From Bradymonadales bacterium (GTDB lineage Bacteria; Myxococcota; Bradymonadia; REDH01), in contig CANKLS010000007.1 in NCBI GenBank assembly GCA_947483645.1, forward strand, positions 1 to 31,593: a DNA stretch of 31,593 nucleotides, read 5' to 3'. Shown here piece after piece: positions 9,251 to 16,363 of the stretch; the stretch's first letter is position 1; every line of letters begins with the position of its first letter. The notes beneath the pieces were generated by a model that did no database searches, was not told the origin of the DNA, and was given only the letters and a program-made list of their open reading frames with translations. The translations under genes were made by a program, and so were the position numbers.

Positions 9251-9994
9251 TTACGCGGCTACAGATTCGCGACGAGGCGAAAGTTCCCGAAACCTGATCT
9301 GCGCCTGCTCCGCCAGCCCCTCCACAAAGAGCTCCCGCGACCGCGAAACCTCGTAGTTGAGCGAGTGGTAGTAGCGCTGCCGCTCGTAGCTCGGGATGAT
9401 GACGGCGGGATACCCGTTCGCCAGCAGCACCTGATTTGCCAACAGACGGGCCACCGCAGCGCTGTGCTTCTCGAACGGCCAGATCTTCACAAACCGGTGG
9501 TGCACCTGGACCGCCAGATCGATGGGGTGCAGCCGGCGGCTCATCAGGTCTGCCTCCGCGAACATCATCACGAGCGCCTTGTCGATCTGCTCAGGCGCTA
9601 CAACATCGTGCTTGAACTGCTCCGTTGCGCCGGCATCCTTTCGCATCGAGCCAGCCTCGACCCGGCCCGTCAGCCAGCCGAGATAGGCAAGCGCCTGCCC
9701 CCGGTTCAGTGGCTCCGCGCTTGCCCCCACCTCGCGCATCCGCTGGTAGGCGGCTCTGAACCGTCGTGCCCGCTCAAAGGCCGTACGCTCAAGGTGCGTG
9801 CCTCCAACTTCGCCAGTTAGGGCGCGGTCGAGCGCCTCAACCTCCATGCCAAACCCTTCGATGGCAAGCTCATGATAGACCCAGCCCTTGGTCAGCCGCT
9901 CGTGCATCGCATCGCGACGAGACGCAGGAGCGCTCCACTCCACGCCAATGAGCTGATCAAGTTGTTCGTCGAGCTTCAAGTAGCAGCGTTCCAT
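9251..9994 (-). CDS. Fic-fold protein with degenerate catalytic motif
   Basis: The 247-residue chain matches the Fic/DOC fold. An N-terminal helix carries the IEG motif (Ile45-Gly47), resembling the inhibitory (S/T)xxxE(G/N) helix. The central helix block VHHRFVKIWPF leads into ARLLANQVLLANGYPAVIIP. Active Fic enzymes transfer AMP or another nucleotide part to a target hydroxyl using HPFx(D/E)GNGRxxR. Here that stretch (172-183) reads WPFEKHSAAVAR. The catalytic His is Trp172 and the GNGR anion loop is lost; Pro, Phe and the last Arg remain. The frame is intact, so this is not an ordinary decayed gene. Non-enzymatic binding, or different chemistry, is inferred. ATG at 9994 is preferred for its GGAGGG; 10105 is an alternative. 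Confidence 0.82.
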   Translation of the reverse strand: MERCYLKLDEQLDQLIGVEWSAPASRRDAMHERLTKGWVYHELAIEGFGMEVEALDRALTGEVGGTHLERTAFERARRFRAAYQRMREVGASAEPLNRGQALAYLGWLTGRVEAGSMRKDAGATEQFKHDVVAPEQIDKALVMMFAEADLMSRRLHPIDLAVQVHHRFVKIWPFEKHSAAVARLLANQVLLANGYPAVIIPSYERQRYYHSLNYEVSRSRELFVEGLAEQAQIRFRELSPRRESVAA

Positions 9995-9997
9995 GGT

Positions 9998-10003
9998 CCC
10001 TCC
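9998..10003 (-). promoter_or_regulatory. Ribosome binding site deciding the Fic-like gene start
   Basis: GGAGGG on the minus strand lies 3 bases before the ATG at 9994. It favours this start over an in-frame ATG at 10105. Confidence 0.6.
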
Positions 10004-10076
10004 GTCGGTCCACGAATCGTGCGCTTCCCCAAGTGCCCGTGCTCCGCTTTCCTCTGGTCGACCACGACCTGCCGAC

Positions 10077-10105
10077 ACTATGGAGACTTCTCTCACCCGA
10101 TGCAA
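10077..10105 (-). promoter_or_regulatory. Promoter candidate for the Fic-like gene
   Basis: On the minus strand TTGCAT (10105-10100) is followed after 17 bases by CATAGT (10082-10077), inside the 164-base divergent gap with folK. The -10 matches TATAAT at four of six positions and the -35 matches at three. Confidence 0.27.
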
Positions 10106-10158
10106 GCGGCAGCAACGCGCTCTGCTTCATCCCTCCCGCAGCGCGACCCATCGCTCAG

Positions 10159-10668
10159 ATGCCACCCGCCTACCACACCGCCTTCGTCGCACTCGGCAGC
10201 AACCTCGACGACCGGCTCCGCTGCATCGAAGCCGCTACCGCGCAGCTCGCGCGACTCTCACGCACACCCATCCAGCGCTCACATCTCTACGATACCACGC
10301 CCATGTATCTTGAGGAGCAGCCCCGATTCGTCAACGCGGTTGTCAGGCTGCAGACCGACCTGGAGCCAGACCTGCTCCTCATCCGCCTCCTCGACATCGA
10401 GACCTCACTCGGCCGCATCCGAGCCGAGCGAAACGGACCTCGCGTCATAGATCTAGACCTGCTCCTCTGGGACGACCTCGTGCGCGAAAATGAAGCGCTC
10501 ATTTTGCCCCACCCCCGTCTGCATGAACGGCCCTTCGTCCTGCTTCCGCTGGTTGATCTCGACCCTGGACTCCGCCACCCCGCGCTCGGCCGTCGCGTCG
10601 ACGAACTCTGGGCAGACCTGCTCCCCACTCTCGCGCCGGACGAGCTCCCTGTGAGGCTCGAACCATGA
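10159..10668 (+). CDS. folK: 6-hydroxymethyl-7,8-dihydropterin pyrophosphokinase
   Basis: HPPK transfers pyrophosphate from ATP to 6-hydroxymethyl-dihydropterin in folate synthesis. The N-terminus FVALGSNLDDR is the family opening. RxxxNGPRVIDLDLLLWDD (residues about 88-106) is the ATP/Mg signature with the Asp pair, and LPHPRLHERPFVLLPL (116-130) is the closing block. I place the start at ATG 10159, which gives 169 residues, a usual length. An in-frame GTG at 10033 would add 42 residues without family similarity. No strong ribosome site is seen before 10159. The stop overlaps the start of the next lipoprotein gene by 4 bases (ATGA). No other folate gene is in view. Confidence 0.95.
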   Translation: MPPAYHTAFVALGSNLDDRLRCIEAATAQLARLSRTPIQRSHLYDTTPMYLEEQPRFVNAVVRLQTDLEPDLLLIRLLDIETSLGRIRAERNGPRVIDLDLLLWDDLVRENEALILPHPRLHERPFVLLPLVDLDPGLRHPALGRRVDELWADLLPTLAPDELPVRLEP

Positions 10669-11306
10669 AGCAATCCTCCCTCATCGCGGTTGCTCTGGCG
10701 CCGTTCCTGCTCGTCGCCTGCGACCTTGTCGCGCCCGCCCAGCAGCGCGACAGAATCGACCGCGTCGCCATCGCGCCGACCACGCCGGTCTCCCCGCCTC
10801 AGACCCCTGCTCTCTCGGCAGAGACCCGAGCCTCCTATGAGGCGATCATCGGCCAGGTGACCGCCTCGGGAGACCTCTTCTTCACCCGACGTGCGCCCAC
10901 CAAGGTGCTCAACGAGGTCGAGCTTGTCTTCTTCTCGCTCGGCCGCGGCCCCGAACTGCTCACCCGCATCGAGACCGCGATGACCGCCGATCCGAAGGCG
11001 CGAGCCTGGCTCCTGCCGCGGCAGGCTTGGTTGCTCGGCAGACTCGGGCAGTTCGACGAAGCACGAGCTGTCGCCGAGATCGCCCGCGCAGACTTCCCGG
11101 CCGAGCCCGACGCCTGGTTCGTCTGGGCCTTCGCCAACAGCCAGTCGGCCTCGGGAAGCCGCGTCCCGGTTACCGCGCTGCGCGACGCTATCGAACACCT
11201 CCTGGTCATGGCCCCCGACTACCTCGGACCAGGCGACACCACGGCAGATGGGCTCCGGAAGCAGCTGACTGCTCCGCCCGCTCCGACGACACCCGGCGGC
11301 CGCTAG
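10665..11306 (+). CDS. Putative lipoprotein with TPR-like helices
   Basis: The first 19 residues form a type II signal peptide: Lys2, a hydrophobic core and the lipobox LVAC with Cys19. Asp follows at position +2, which in enterobacteria marks inner-membrane retention. Sorting rules may differ here. After a Pro/Thr-rich spacer, residues about 50-185 are helical with a weak TPR pattern (ELLTRIETAM, ARAWLLPRQAWLLGRLGQFDEARAVAEIARADFP). The rest is a Pro-rich tail. I do not recognise a named family. Translational coupling to folK implies co-transcription only. The TAG stop at 11304-11306 is the plus-strand reading of a CTAG that also supplies the stop of the convergent transglycosylase. Confidence 0.75.
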   Translation: MKQSSLIAVALAPFLLVACDLVAPAQQRDRIDRVAIAPTTPVSPPQTPALSAETRASYEAIIGQVTASGDLFFTRRAPTKVLNEVELVFFSLGRGPELLTRIETAMTADPKARAWLLPRQAWLLGRLGQFDEARAVAEIARADFPAEPDAWFVWAFANSQSASGSRVPVTALRDAIEHLLVMAPDYLGPGDTTADGLRKQLTAPPAPTTPGGR

Positions 11307-13456
11307 CGCACGCCCGGAAGGGAGACGTGGGCGGCGGGCGGAGGCTCTCCGAGCCAGGCCGCATAGACCGCGGCAGAGACCGCCACCTCGCGGGAATAGG
11401 AGCGGACCACATCGTAGGGAATAGCCTCGGTCCAGAGCCAGAGATCGGCCCCCTCATCGCCCCGGAGCCACCGTCGCGCCTTCGCAGGACCGGCCGAGTA
11501 GGCAGCCGCGACCACCTCCGTCCTGCCGCCGAACTCCGCCATCAGATCGGCGATCATGGCCGCCGCAATCTCCAGGTTCAGACCGGGATCCTCCAGGCCG
11601 CGCGAGAGCGAGAGCCCATGCCGCGCTGCCACCTCGCGCGCCGTGCCGGGAAGCACCTGCATCAGGCCTCGCGCGCCTACGGACGACCGCGCATCAGCGT
11701 CGAAACCAGACTCGCGCCGCAGGAAGGCAAGGAGCAGGCTCCGGGGAACACCCTGGCGCGCGCTCGCCGCCGCAACCTCCTTCTCCCACAGCATCGGATA
11801 CGCCTCACGCCAGACCCGGCCGGCGATCAGGTCGGTCTCCGAGGGATAGACACCCAGCGATGCGGTCATCCTCCGCGCTGCCGAGTGAGCGAGTGCGAAC
11901 TCGCCGTTGCGAGACAGCAGATCGGCGGCCAGTCCCCAGAGGCTCGGGTGCACCGCACCCGCTACCTCGGCCTGCAACAGCGCCTCGCTCCGAGCCTGCG
12001 CGATGTAGCCCTCCGATGCGAGCCAGTCTGCCGCCCAGCCGAGCTGAACCGGCGCCCGCACCGTGGATACGAACCGCAGCGCCGAGAGCTTCGAGCCCAG
12101 TTCGCCGACACCACCATCCTGCCGAAGGAGGCGATCCGCGTAGACGGCCTCGTAGCTCACCGGCGCCTCAGCCACCAGCGCATGCAGCTCCGCCATAGAC
12201 CCCTTCGCCCGCGCCGCGACGAGACGATGACGCGTGGAGGCGCCGGCCTCCATCACAAGCTCGACCGCACCCATCGACGCAATCACGTCACGCTCGCGCA
12301 GCGCTCGCTGCGTCGCTACCTCGTAAAGCAGCGCGTGGTCCCAGGGCAGCTCCGTCTCAAGCCGTTCGAAGGACGCTAGGCACTGCTCAGAACGAGCCGA
12401 CTCGCCCAGCGACGCGGCCAGCGTCACGCAGGCCAGGAGCGACGCGGCTCCGCGCCAAGCTGACGGAGCGATCGCGAGCCATGAAGCAATCTCAAGCGCC
12501 TCCGCATCGCGGTCGGCGCGTCGGGCCAGCACCAGCGCCTGCCAACGCGACTCCCGCGAGGCCAGTTCGACCTCCACCGCCACGTCAGCATCAGCGCGGC
12601 CCAACAGCCAGCCAGCCGACCCCGTGGGGAGTAGCCCATCCTCGAGCGCAGTCTCACCGAGGCACTGCTCCACAACCGGCATAAGCCGACGCACCGACGC
12701 CTCCGTCAGCGGCGGCTCTTCGGCGGCTGCAAAGCGATCCACGCAGCGAGCAGCAAGCAAGAGCCGGTCGGAGGCCGTCAGAGAAGGTTGCGCGCGCAGC
12801 CAGAAGAGCCGTTCCAGCCAGAGCGAACCGTCACCCGTCTCGGTCTCCATGATCCAACGCAGCGACCAGGCCAGTCGCTCGTCGTCGGCCCCCTCCATCA
12901 CAAGGCGCCAACGCACCGCATCGACCCGCGCCCGGATCCACGGCGCTGGCTCGAGCGCAAACAGCTCGGCCTCATCCCGCAACCAGCCATCACCCGAGCC
13001 CCCGGAGGTAAGCGACCCAGCAAGCGTCTGCGTAGGCACGCCACCCCGCTCTCCGCCGCCCGTCGCCTGTGCGACACGCCGGTTCATGATGTCGCCAAGC
13101 CGCGGCTCAGCGACGGCAGCCGCCCGCCAGTGACGCACCGCCTCGCCCACCGCACCCGCGCAGAGGCGCCGCTCCGCAATCAACATCGCGGCCGACCCGC
13201 CAGACCGCGGTGCAGACGGTACAGACAGCCCTTCGCAGAGGCTCGAGGCCACAGCCACCGCGGGCAGCCTGCGCTCGGCGGCGGCGGGCGCGCTGCTGCC
13301 CTCAGATGAGGCAACCAAGGCAGGCGCCGACCCTACGGGCGCGCCGTCGAGCCGCGCGGGCACTACGGGCGTCGCTGCCTCCGAGCAGGCCAACAGCACC
13401 AACGACACCGCGACACCCACGCACCCTCGCCATGCTCCCAGTTCGCTCTTGCGCAA
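11303..13456 (-). CDS. Slt70-type soluble lytic transglycosylase, lipoprotein
   Basis: The C-terminal third is an SLT lysozyme-like domain that cleaves peptidoglycan between MurNAc and GlcNAc with formation of 1,6-anhydroMurNAc. The catalytic Glu is residue 582 in LRRESGFD. GARGLMQVLPGTA, the NLEIAAAM block and AAYSAGPAKA follow in family order. The N-terminal two thirds are Ala/Leu-rich helices as in the Slt70 superhelical ring. The N-terminus has a hydrophobic core ending in LLAC, so the protein is probably lipid-anchored in the envelope. I prefer the TTG at 13456 because AGGAGG lies 4 bases upstream and the signal peptide then starts with Arg-Lys. An in-frame ATG at 13501 would add 15 residues and lacks a ribosome site. 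Confidence 0.9.
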   Translation of the reverse strand: MRKSELGAWRGCVGVAVSLVLLACSEAATPVVPARLDGAPVGSAPALVASSEGSSAPAAAERRLPAVAVASSLCEGLSVPSAPRSGGSAAMLIAERRLCAGAVGEAVRHWRAAAVAEPRLGDIMNRRVAQATGGGERGGVPTQTLAGSLTSGGSGDGWLRDEAELFALEPAPWIRARVDAVRWRLVMEGADDERLAWSLRWIMETETGDGSLWLERLFWLRAQPSLTASDRLLLAARCVDRFAAAEEPPLTEASVRRLMPVVEQCLGETALEDGLLPTGSAGWLLGRADADVAVEVELASRESRWQALVLARRADRDAEALEIASWLAIAPSAWRGAASLLACVTLAASLGESARSEQCLASFERLETELPWDHALLYEVATQRALRERDVIASMGAVELVMEAGASTRHRLVAARAKGSMAELHALVAEAPVSYEAVYADRLLRQDGGVGELGSKLSALRFVSTVRAPVQLGWAADWLASEGYIAQARSEALLQAEVAGAVHPSLWGLAADLLSRNGEFALAHSAARRMTASLGVYPSETDLIAGRVWREAYPMLWEKEVAAASARQGVPRSLLLAFLRRESGFDADARSSVGARGLMQVLPGTAREVAARHGLSLSRGLEDPGLNLEIAAAMIADLMAEFGGRTEVVAAAYSAGPAKARRWLRGDEGADLWLWTEAIPYDVVRSYSREVAVSAAVYAAWLGEPPPAAHVSLPGVR

Positions 13457-13460
13457 GAGG

Positions 13461-13466
13461 CCTCCT
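13461..13466 (-). promoter_or_regulatory. Ribosome binding site supporting a TTG start
   Basis: The minus strand reads a full AGGAGG, 4 bases before the TTG at 13456. No comparable site precedes the in-frame ATG at 13501. Confidence 0.5.
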
Positions 13467-13518
13467 GCCTCCAATGTTCTCCACTCTTCGACATTTGCCA
13501 AACTTTGCGTGAACCATC

Positions 13519-14388
13519 GTGTCCAGTCCGCAGCCTACGCCTCCAACACTCCCCTTTCCCTACCTCGAGACCCTCTGGCTCCAGGTCACGGGAACGCTCT
13601 GCAACCTCACCTGCAAGCACTGCTTCATCACCTGCGGCCCCAACAACGCCAGCCACCCCATCATGACCTCCGAGCAGGTCACACAGGCGGTCGACGATGC
13701 GGTCGGCTTCGGGGTGCGGGAGTTCTACTTCACGGGCGGCGAACCCTTCCTCCACCCGGAGATCGAAGAGCTCATCGCCTACGTCCTCGAACGGGGCCCG
13801 CTGAGCATTCTCACCAACGGCCTGCTTATCGATGCACCCCGCGCCGACAGGCTCGCCAAGTTGGCAGCCGCCTCTCCCTACAGCCTCGACCTCCGCATCT
13901 CCATCGACGGATTCACCGCCGACCAGAACGACCCCATCCGCGGCCGCGGAACCTTCGAAAAGATCATCGGCGCCGTTACCCGATGCGCCGCCGCGGGCAT
14001 CCCGCCCATCCTCACAATCACGGAGGTTGTCCCCGCCACCGAGGCCACCCTCCCCGCCTTCCAGCAGCTGCTCTCGAACGCAGGAATCACCCGCCCGCGA
14101 CTCAAGTTCCTGCCGCCCGTTCGGCTCGGCCGCGAGGCACGCCGCGACCGAGGCTACCAAGACGAAGAGCGGCTCGTCGACGGCGACCTCCTCCCCGATG
14201 AGGTCTTCTCGCTTGCCTGCGGCACGGGGCGCATGGTCACTGCAAAGGGTGTCTACCCCTGCCCCATCCTGATCGAAGCCAAAGACGCTCGCATGAGCGA
14301 CCGTCTCGCCGACGCGCTCACTCCCATCCAACTCCGCCACCAAGCCTGCTACAGTTGCCATGCGGAGGGGCTCCGATGCCGCACCTGA
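13519..14388 (+). CDS. Radical SAM protein with SPASM-like C-terminus
   Basis: The 289-residue protein has the radical SAM cluster motif CNLTCKHC (Cys28, Cys32, Cys35) that holds the 4Fe-4S cluster cleaving S-adenosylmethionine. FTGGEPFLHPE follows, with the GGEP SAM-binding motif, then TNGLLID and an RISIDGF strand. The C-terminus has further cysteines in the pattern C-x13-C and later CxxC-x6-C (LACGTGR, YPCPIL, ACYSC, LRC), fitting a compact SPASM/twitch auxiliary cluster. Such enzymes often modify peptides or carry out unusual carbon chemistry. The substrate is unknown, and I see no obvious precursor peptide. The start is GTG at 13519 with no evident ribosome site, so a leaderless message is possible. 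The 3' end overlaps the phosphoesterase-fold gene by 13 bases. Confidence 0.9.
   Translation: MSSPQPTPPTLPFPYLETLWLQVTGTLCNLTCKHCFITCGPNNASHPIMTSEQVTQAVDDAVGFGVREFYFTGGEPFLHPEIEELIAYVLERGPLSILTNGLLIDAPRADRLAKLAAASPYSLDLRISIDGFTADQNDPIRGRGTFEKIIGAVTRCAAAGIPPILTITEVVPATEATLPAFQQLLSNAGITRPRLKFLPPVRLGREARRDRGYQDEERLVDGDLLPDEVFSLACGTGRMVTAKGVYPCPILIEAKDARMSDRLADALTPIQLRHQACYSCHAEGLRCRT
14364..14370 (+). promoter_or_regulatory. Ribosome binding site inside the radical SAM gene
   Basis: GGAGGGG lies 5 bases before the ATG at 14376, within the last codons of the radical SAM gene. It decides the start of the phosphoesterase-like gene and supports coupled translation. Confidence 0.75.
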
Positions 14389-15191
14389 ACCCAGACCAGC
14401 CACCGCCTGGCCGCATCGTCGTCTTCGGTGGCATCTACAACAACCACCTCAGCCTCGCCGCCACACTCGCCGAGGCCGAGCGCCTCGGCGCCGACGAAAT
14501 CTACTGCCTCGGAGACATGGGAGGCTTTGGGCCGAGCCCCGACAAGGTCTTCCCGCTCCTGCATGGTGCAGGCGTCCGCTGCATGCAGGGAAACTACGAC
14601 CACTCCGTCGGCAACCGCCTCGAAGACTGCGCCTGCGGCTACACCGACCCGCGAGACAACCACTTCGCACGCATCAGCTACGACTACACGCTCGCCCGTA
14701 CTTCAGACGCCAACAAGGACTGGCTTCAGGCCCTGCCCACGGGCTTCCGCCACTCCTGGAACGGACGGCAGGTCGTGATGGCGCACGGCTCCACCCGTCG
14801 AACCAACGAGTTCCTCTGGGCCTCCACCTCGCCGGACCACTTCCTCGAACACCTCCTCCGCGACGCAGAGGCCGATCTCCTCCTGGTTACCCACACGGGA
14901 ATCCCTTGGTCCCGCACCCTCCCCTCCGGCGGCACCGTCATCAACGTTGGCGCCATCGGAAGACCCGCTAACGACGGCAATCTGCACGTCTGGGCCGTCG
15001 AGATTGACCTCACGACGCCGAGCGCTATCCGGCACCGCTTCCTACCCATCAGCTACAACCACGCGGCCCTCGCCGCCGAGATGCGCGACGAGCAGCTCCC
15101 AGAGGAGTTCGTCGCCACCATCCTCACGGGTTGGTGGACAACCTGCCTTGAAATCTTGCCCGCCAAAGAGCGCGCCCTAGGCCGCTTCTGA
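14376..15191 (+). CDS. Metallophosphoesterase-fold protein with altered metal ligands
   Basis: The 271-residue chain follows the order of the MJ0936/YfcE-like calcineurin phosphoesterases: an opening strand, CLGDMGGFGPSPDKV, GNYDHSVG, VVMAHGSTRRTNEFLW, THTGIPW and INVGAIGRPANDG. Two metal sites differ from the family. The opening SDIHGN is FGGIYNN, so the DxH pair is Gly and Tyr, and GNHD is GNYD. The LGD Asp and later His residues remain. A distinctive CACGYTDPRDN block follows the GNYD motif. The 5' end overlaps the radical SAM gene, with its own GGAGGGG. The ATG at 14355 is in frame but has no such site. It may bind one metal, bind a different metal, or be non-catalytic; all three are inference. 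Confidence 0.86.
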   Translation: MPHLNPDQPPPGRIVVFGGIYNNHLSLAATLAEAERLGADEIYCLGDMGGFGPSPDKVFPLLHGAGVRCMQGNYDHSVGNRLEDCACGYTDPRDNHFARISYDYTLARTSDANKDWLQALPTGFRHSWNGRQVVMAHGSTRRTNEFLWASTSPDHFLEHLLRDAEADLLLVTHTGIPWSRTLPSGGTVINVGAIGRPANDGNLHVWAVEIDLTTPSAIRHRFLPISYNHAALAAEMRDEQLPEEFVATILTGWWTTCLEILPAKERALGRF

Positions 15192-15208
15192 CGTTTCCGA
15201 GGCCAAAC

Positions 15209-15988
15209 ATGGACGATAACGATCAGCGCCAGGCGCCCGAGGAGTTCGAGCGGGAGTTCTTCGGCCCCAATCAGGCCGGCGAACTCGGCACTGCCGAGCT
15301 TGACCGACTCGCAGAGTCGCAGGCAGCACGCATCCTCAAGCCGCTTGTCTTTGCGCTCCTTCTGGGGCTCAGCGGCCTTACTGCCTGGCAATATGTTGGC
15401 CACCTTCGCTACTTCTTCGCTCCTGCCGCGCCCGCCGCGCTTGGCGCTGCCGAAGACATCGGGGTGGCAATCCGGGCCGAACAACCCGACTCCAACCTCC
15501 GCTCGCACCGCTTCGTCTCGCTCTCAGGCATCCCACAACGCTACGCCTCCGCCGGCGACAAGGGCGTCTTCAAGCTCATCGGTGCGCAGATCTATGTTGC
15601 CCGCGACAGCAACAAGCTCCCGACAGCGAACTCCGAGACCTTTGGAGACACCGACAACCCCGACGAGAACCGCGAAGAGTTCGACGGCAGCGGATGGCTC
15701 ATCGCCTTCTCCGATCTGCCACGGAAGTATGCCGGCATCCGCGACTTCTACGCCGAAAACTACCGCGTTCCCTTTTGCAGCCACGACCCCTCGCCGCGGC
15801 TCGCCGCCTACCTCGAGGCCGAGCGCGAGCGCACGGGAAAGCGCGACTGCGTGGAGGGCTACCTCATCATCGAAGGCGAGGCCCCGCGCGACCAGTGGCC
15901 CTACCTCGCTGGACTCTCCGCCTACGCACTCCTCGTTTCAGGTGCGCTCGTGCGCGCCTTCCGCTCGCTCCGCTCTAGCGATCGTTGA
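15209..15988 (+). CDS. Membrane protein with two transmembrane helices, unknown function
   Basis: I do not recognise this 259-residue protein. Residues 1-44 are charged and acidic, probably cytoplasmic. A transmembrane helix spans about 46-66, a polar domain of about 165 residues follows, and a second helix lies at about 231-251 with an Arg-rich C-terminus (RAFRSLRSSDR). The central region is therefore expected in the periplasm. It contains two cysteines (in PFCSHDP and KRDCVEGY) that could form a disulphide. The start ATG has GAGG 6 bases upstream and lies 17 bases after the phosphoesterase-like gene, so it probably belongs to the same operon. The TGA stop is followed after 23 bases by a hairpin. 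Confidence 0.75.
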   Translation: MDDNDQRQAPEEFEREFFGPNQAGELGTAELDRLAESQAARILKPLVFALLLGLSGLTAWQYVGHLRYFFAPAAPAALGAAEDIGVAIRAEQPDSNLRSHRFVSLSGIPQRYASAGDKGVFKLIGAQIYVARDSNKLPTANSETFGDTDNPDENREEFDGSGWLIAFSDLPRKYAGIRDFYAENYRVPFCSHDPSPRLAAYLEAERERTGKRDCVEGYLIIEGEAPRDQWPYLAGLSAYALLVSGALVRAFRSLRSSDR

Positions 15989-16011
15989 GGCAGCGACCAT
16001 TGACGCAGCCA

Positions 16012-16045
16012 CAGCGCGGCGTAGAACAACTCCGTTGTCGCGCTG
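16012..16045 (+). terminator. Hairpin after the membrane protein gene, no T-tract
   Basis: CAGCGCG (16012-16018) pairs perfectly with CGCGCTG (16039-16045). Inside it ACAAC (16026-16030) pairs with GTTGT (16034-16038) around a three-base loop, leaving seven bulged bases on the 5' side. It begins 23 bases after the stop. No run of T follows, so it may be a Rho-assisted end or an RNA-protecting hairpin rather than a classical terminator. Confidence 0.4.
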
Positions 16046-16200
16046 GGATGGACCCACGCCCATCGTACGTTCCTCTCGCTCCCGCTGCCCCTCTCGGTTG
16101 ACGTCACGGAAGCCTCGCTCCTCAGCCACCCATCCTGCCGGCCCTGTGTCGACACCGGGGTGAGCGGCCCCTGAGCAGGTCAACAGCGTCCGAACGGAAG

Positions 16201-16257
16201 GGTTGCCCAGACCGAGTAGAACGCTCGACCGCCTCGTTTCCCGAAGGCGTGGCAACC
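16201..16257 (+). other. Possible three-way-junction RNA fold
   Basis: GGTTGCC (16201-16207) pairs with GGCAACC (16251-16257). Inside lie two hairpins: CGAG/CTCG (16213-16227, seven-base loop) and CGCC/GGCG extended by TCG/CGA (16230-16249, five-base loop, one bulge). It sits 106 bases upstream of the next gene, before the promoter-like pair. Chance folding is possible in GC-rich DNA. Confidence 0.22.
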
Positions 16258-16298
16258 TTGTTGCTAACCACCCCCGCCGCCGCTCGACCCCAATCCTT

Positions 16299-16327
16299 TT
16301 GACACTCCCGAGTCCCGCAGATACCTA
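16299..16327 (+). promoter_or_regulatory. Promoter candidate for the two-gene lipoprotein operon
   Basis: A perfect TTGACA (16299-16304) is followed after 17 bases by TACCTA (16322-16327), or after 16 bases by ATACCT. It ends 36 bases before the start codon at 16364. The -35 is exact and the -10 weak. Confidence 0.38.
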
Positions 16328-16363
16328 CGCGCCATCGTCGCTCTCACCCATCGTGACTCACCC

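Larger units (their letters stand above)
15989..16363 (+). other. Gene-free stretch of 375 bases
   Basis: This is the longest stretch without a convincing gene. It holds a strong hairpin just after the upstream stop (16012-16045), a possible three-way-junction fold (16201-16257) and a promoter-like pair (16299-16327). Short open frames on both strands lack family similarity and ribosome sites. No tRNA cloverleaf can be drawn. Confidence 0.7.

Noticed and set aside
9251..9994. Fic gene as a frameshifted pseudogene
   Set aside because: The reading frame is intact through the changed motif, with a good ribosome site and normal codon use.
13363..14403. Minus-strand open frame opposite the radical SAM gene
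   Set aside because: It overlaps a gene with clear cluster and SAM motifs; the translated sequence is low-complexity and shows no family features.
15938..16255. Small minus-strand protein gene in the long gap
   Set aside because: No ribosome site and Arg/Ser-rich composition; it partly overlaps the end of the plus-strand membrane protein gene.
16201..16257. tRNA gene suggested by a 7-base closing stem
   Set aside because: Only 57 bases long, with two arms rather than three, no CCA context and no T-loop sequence.
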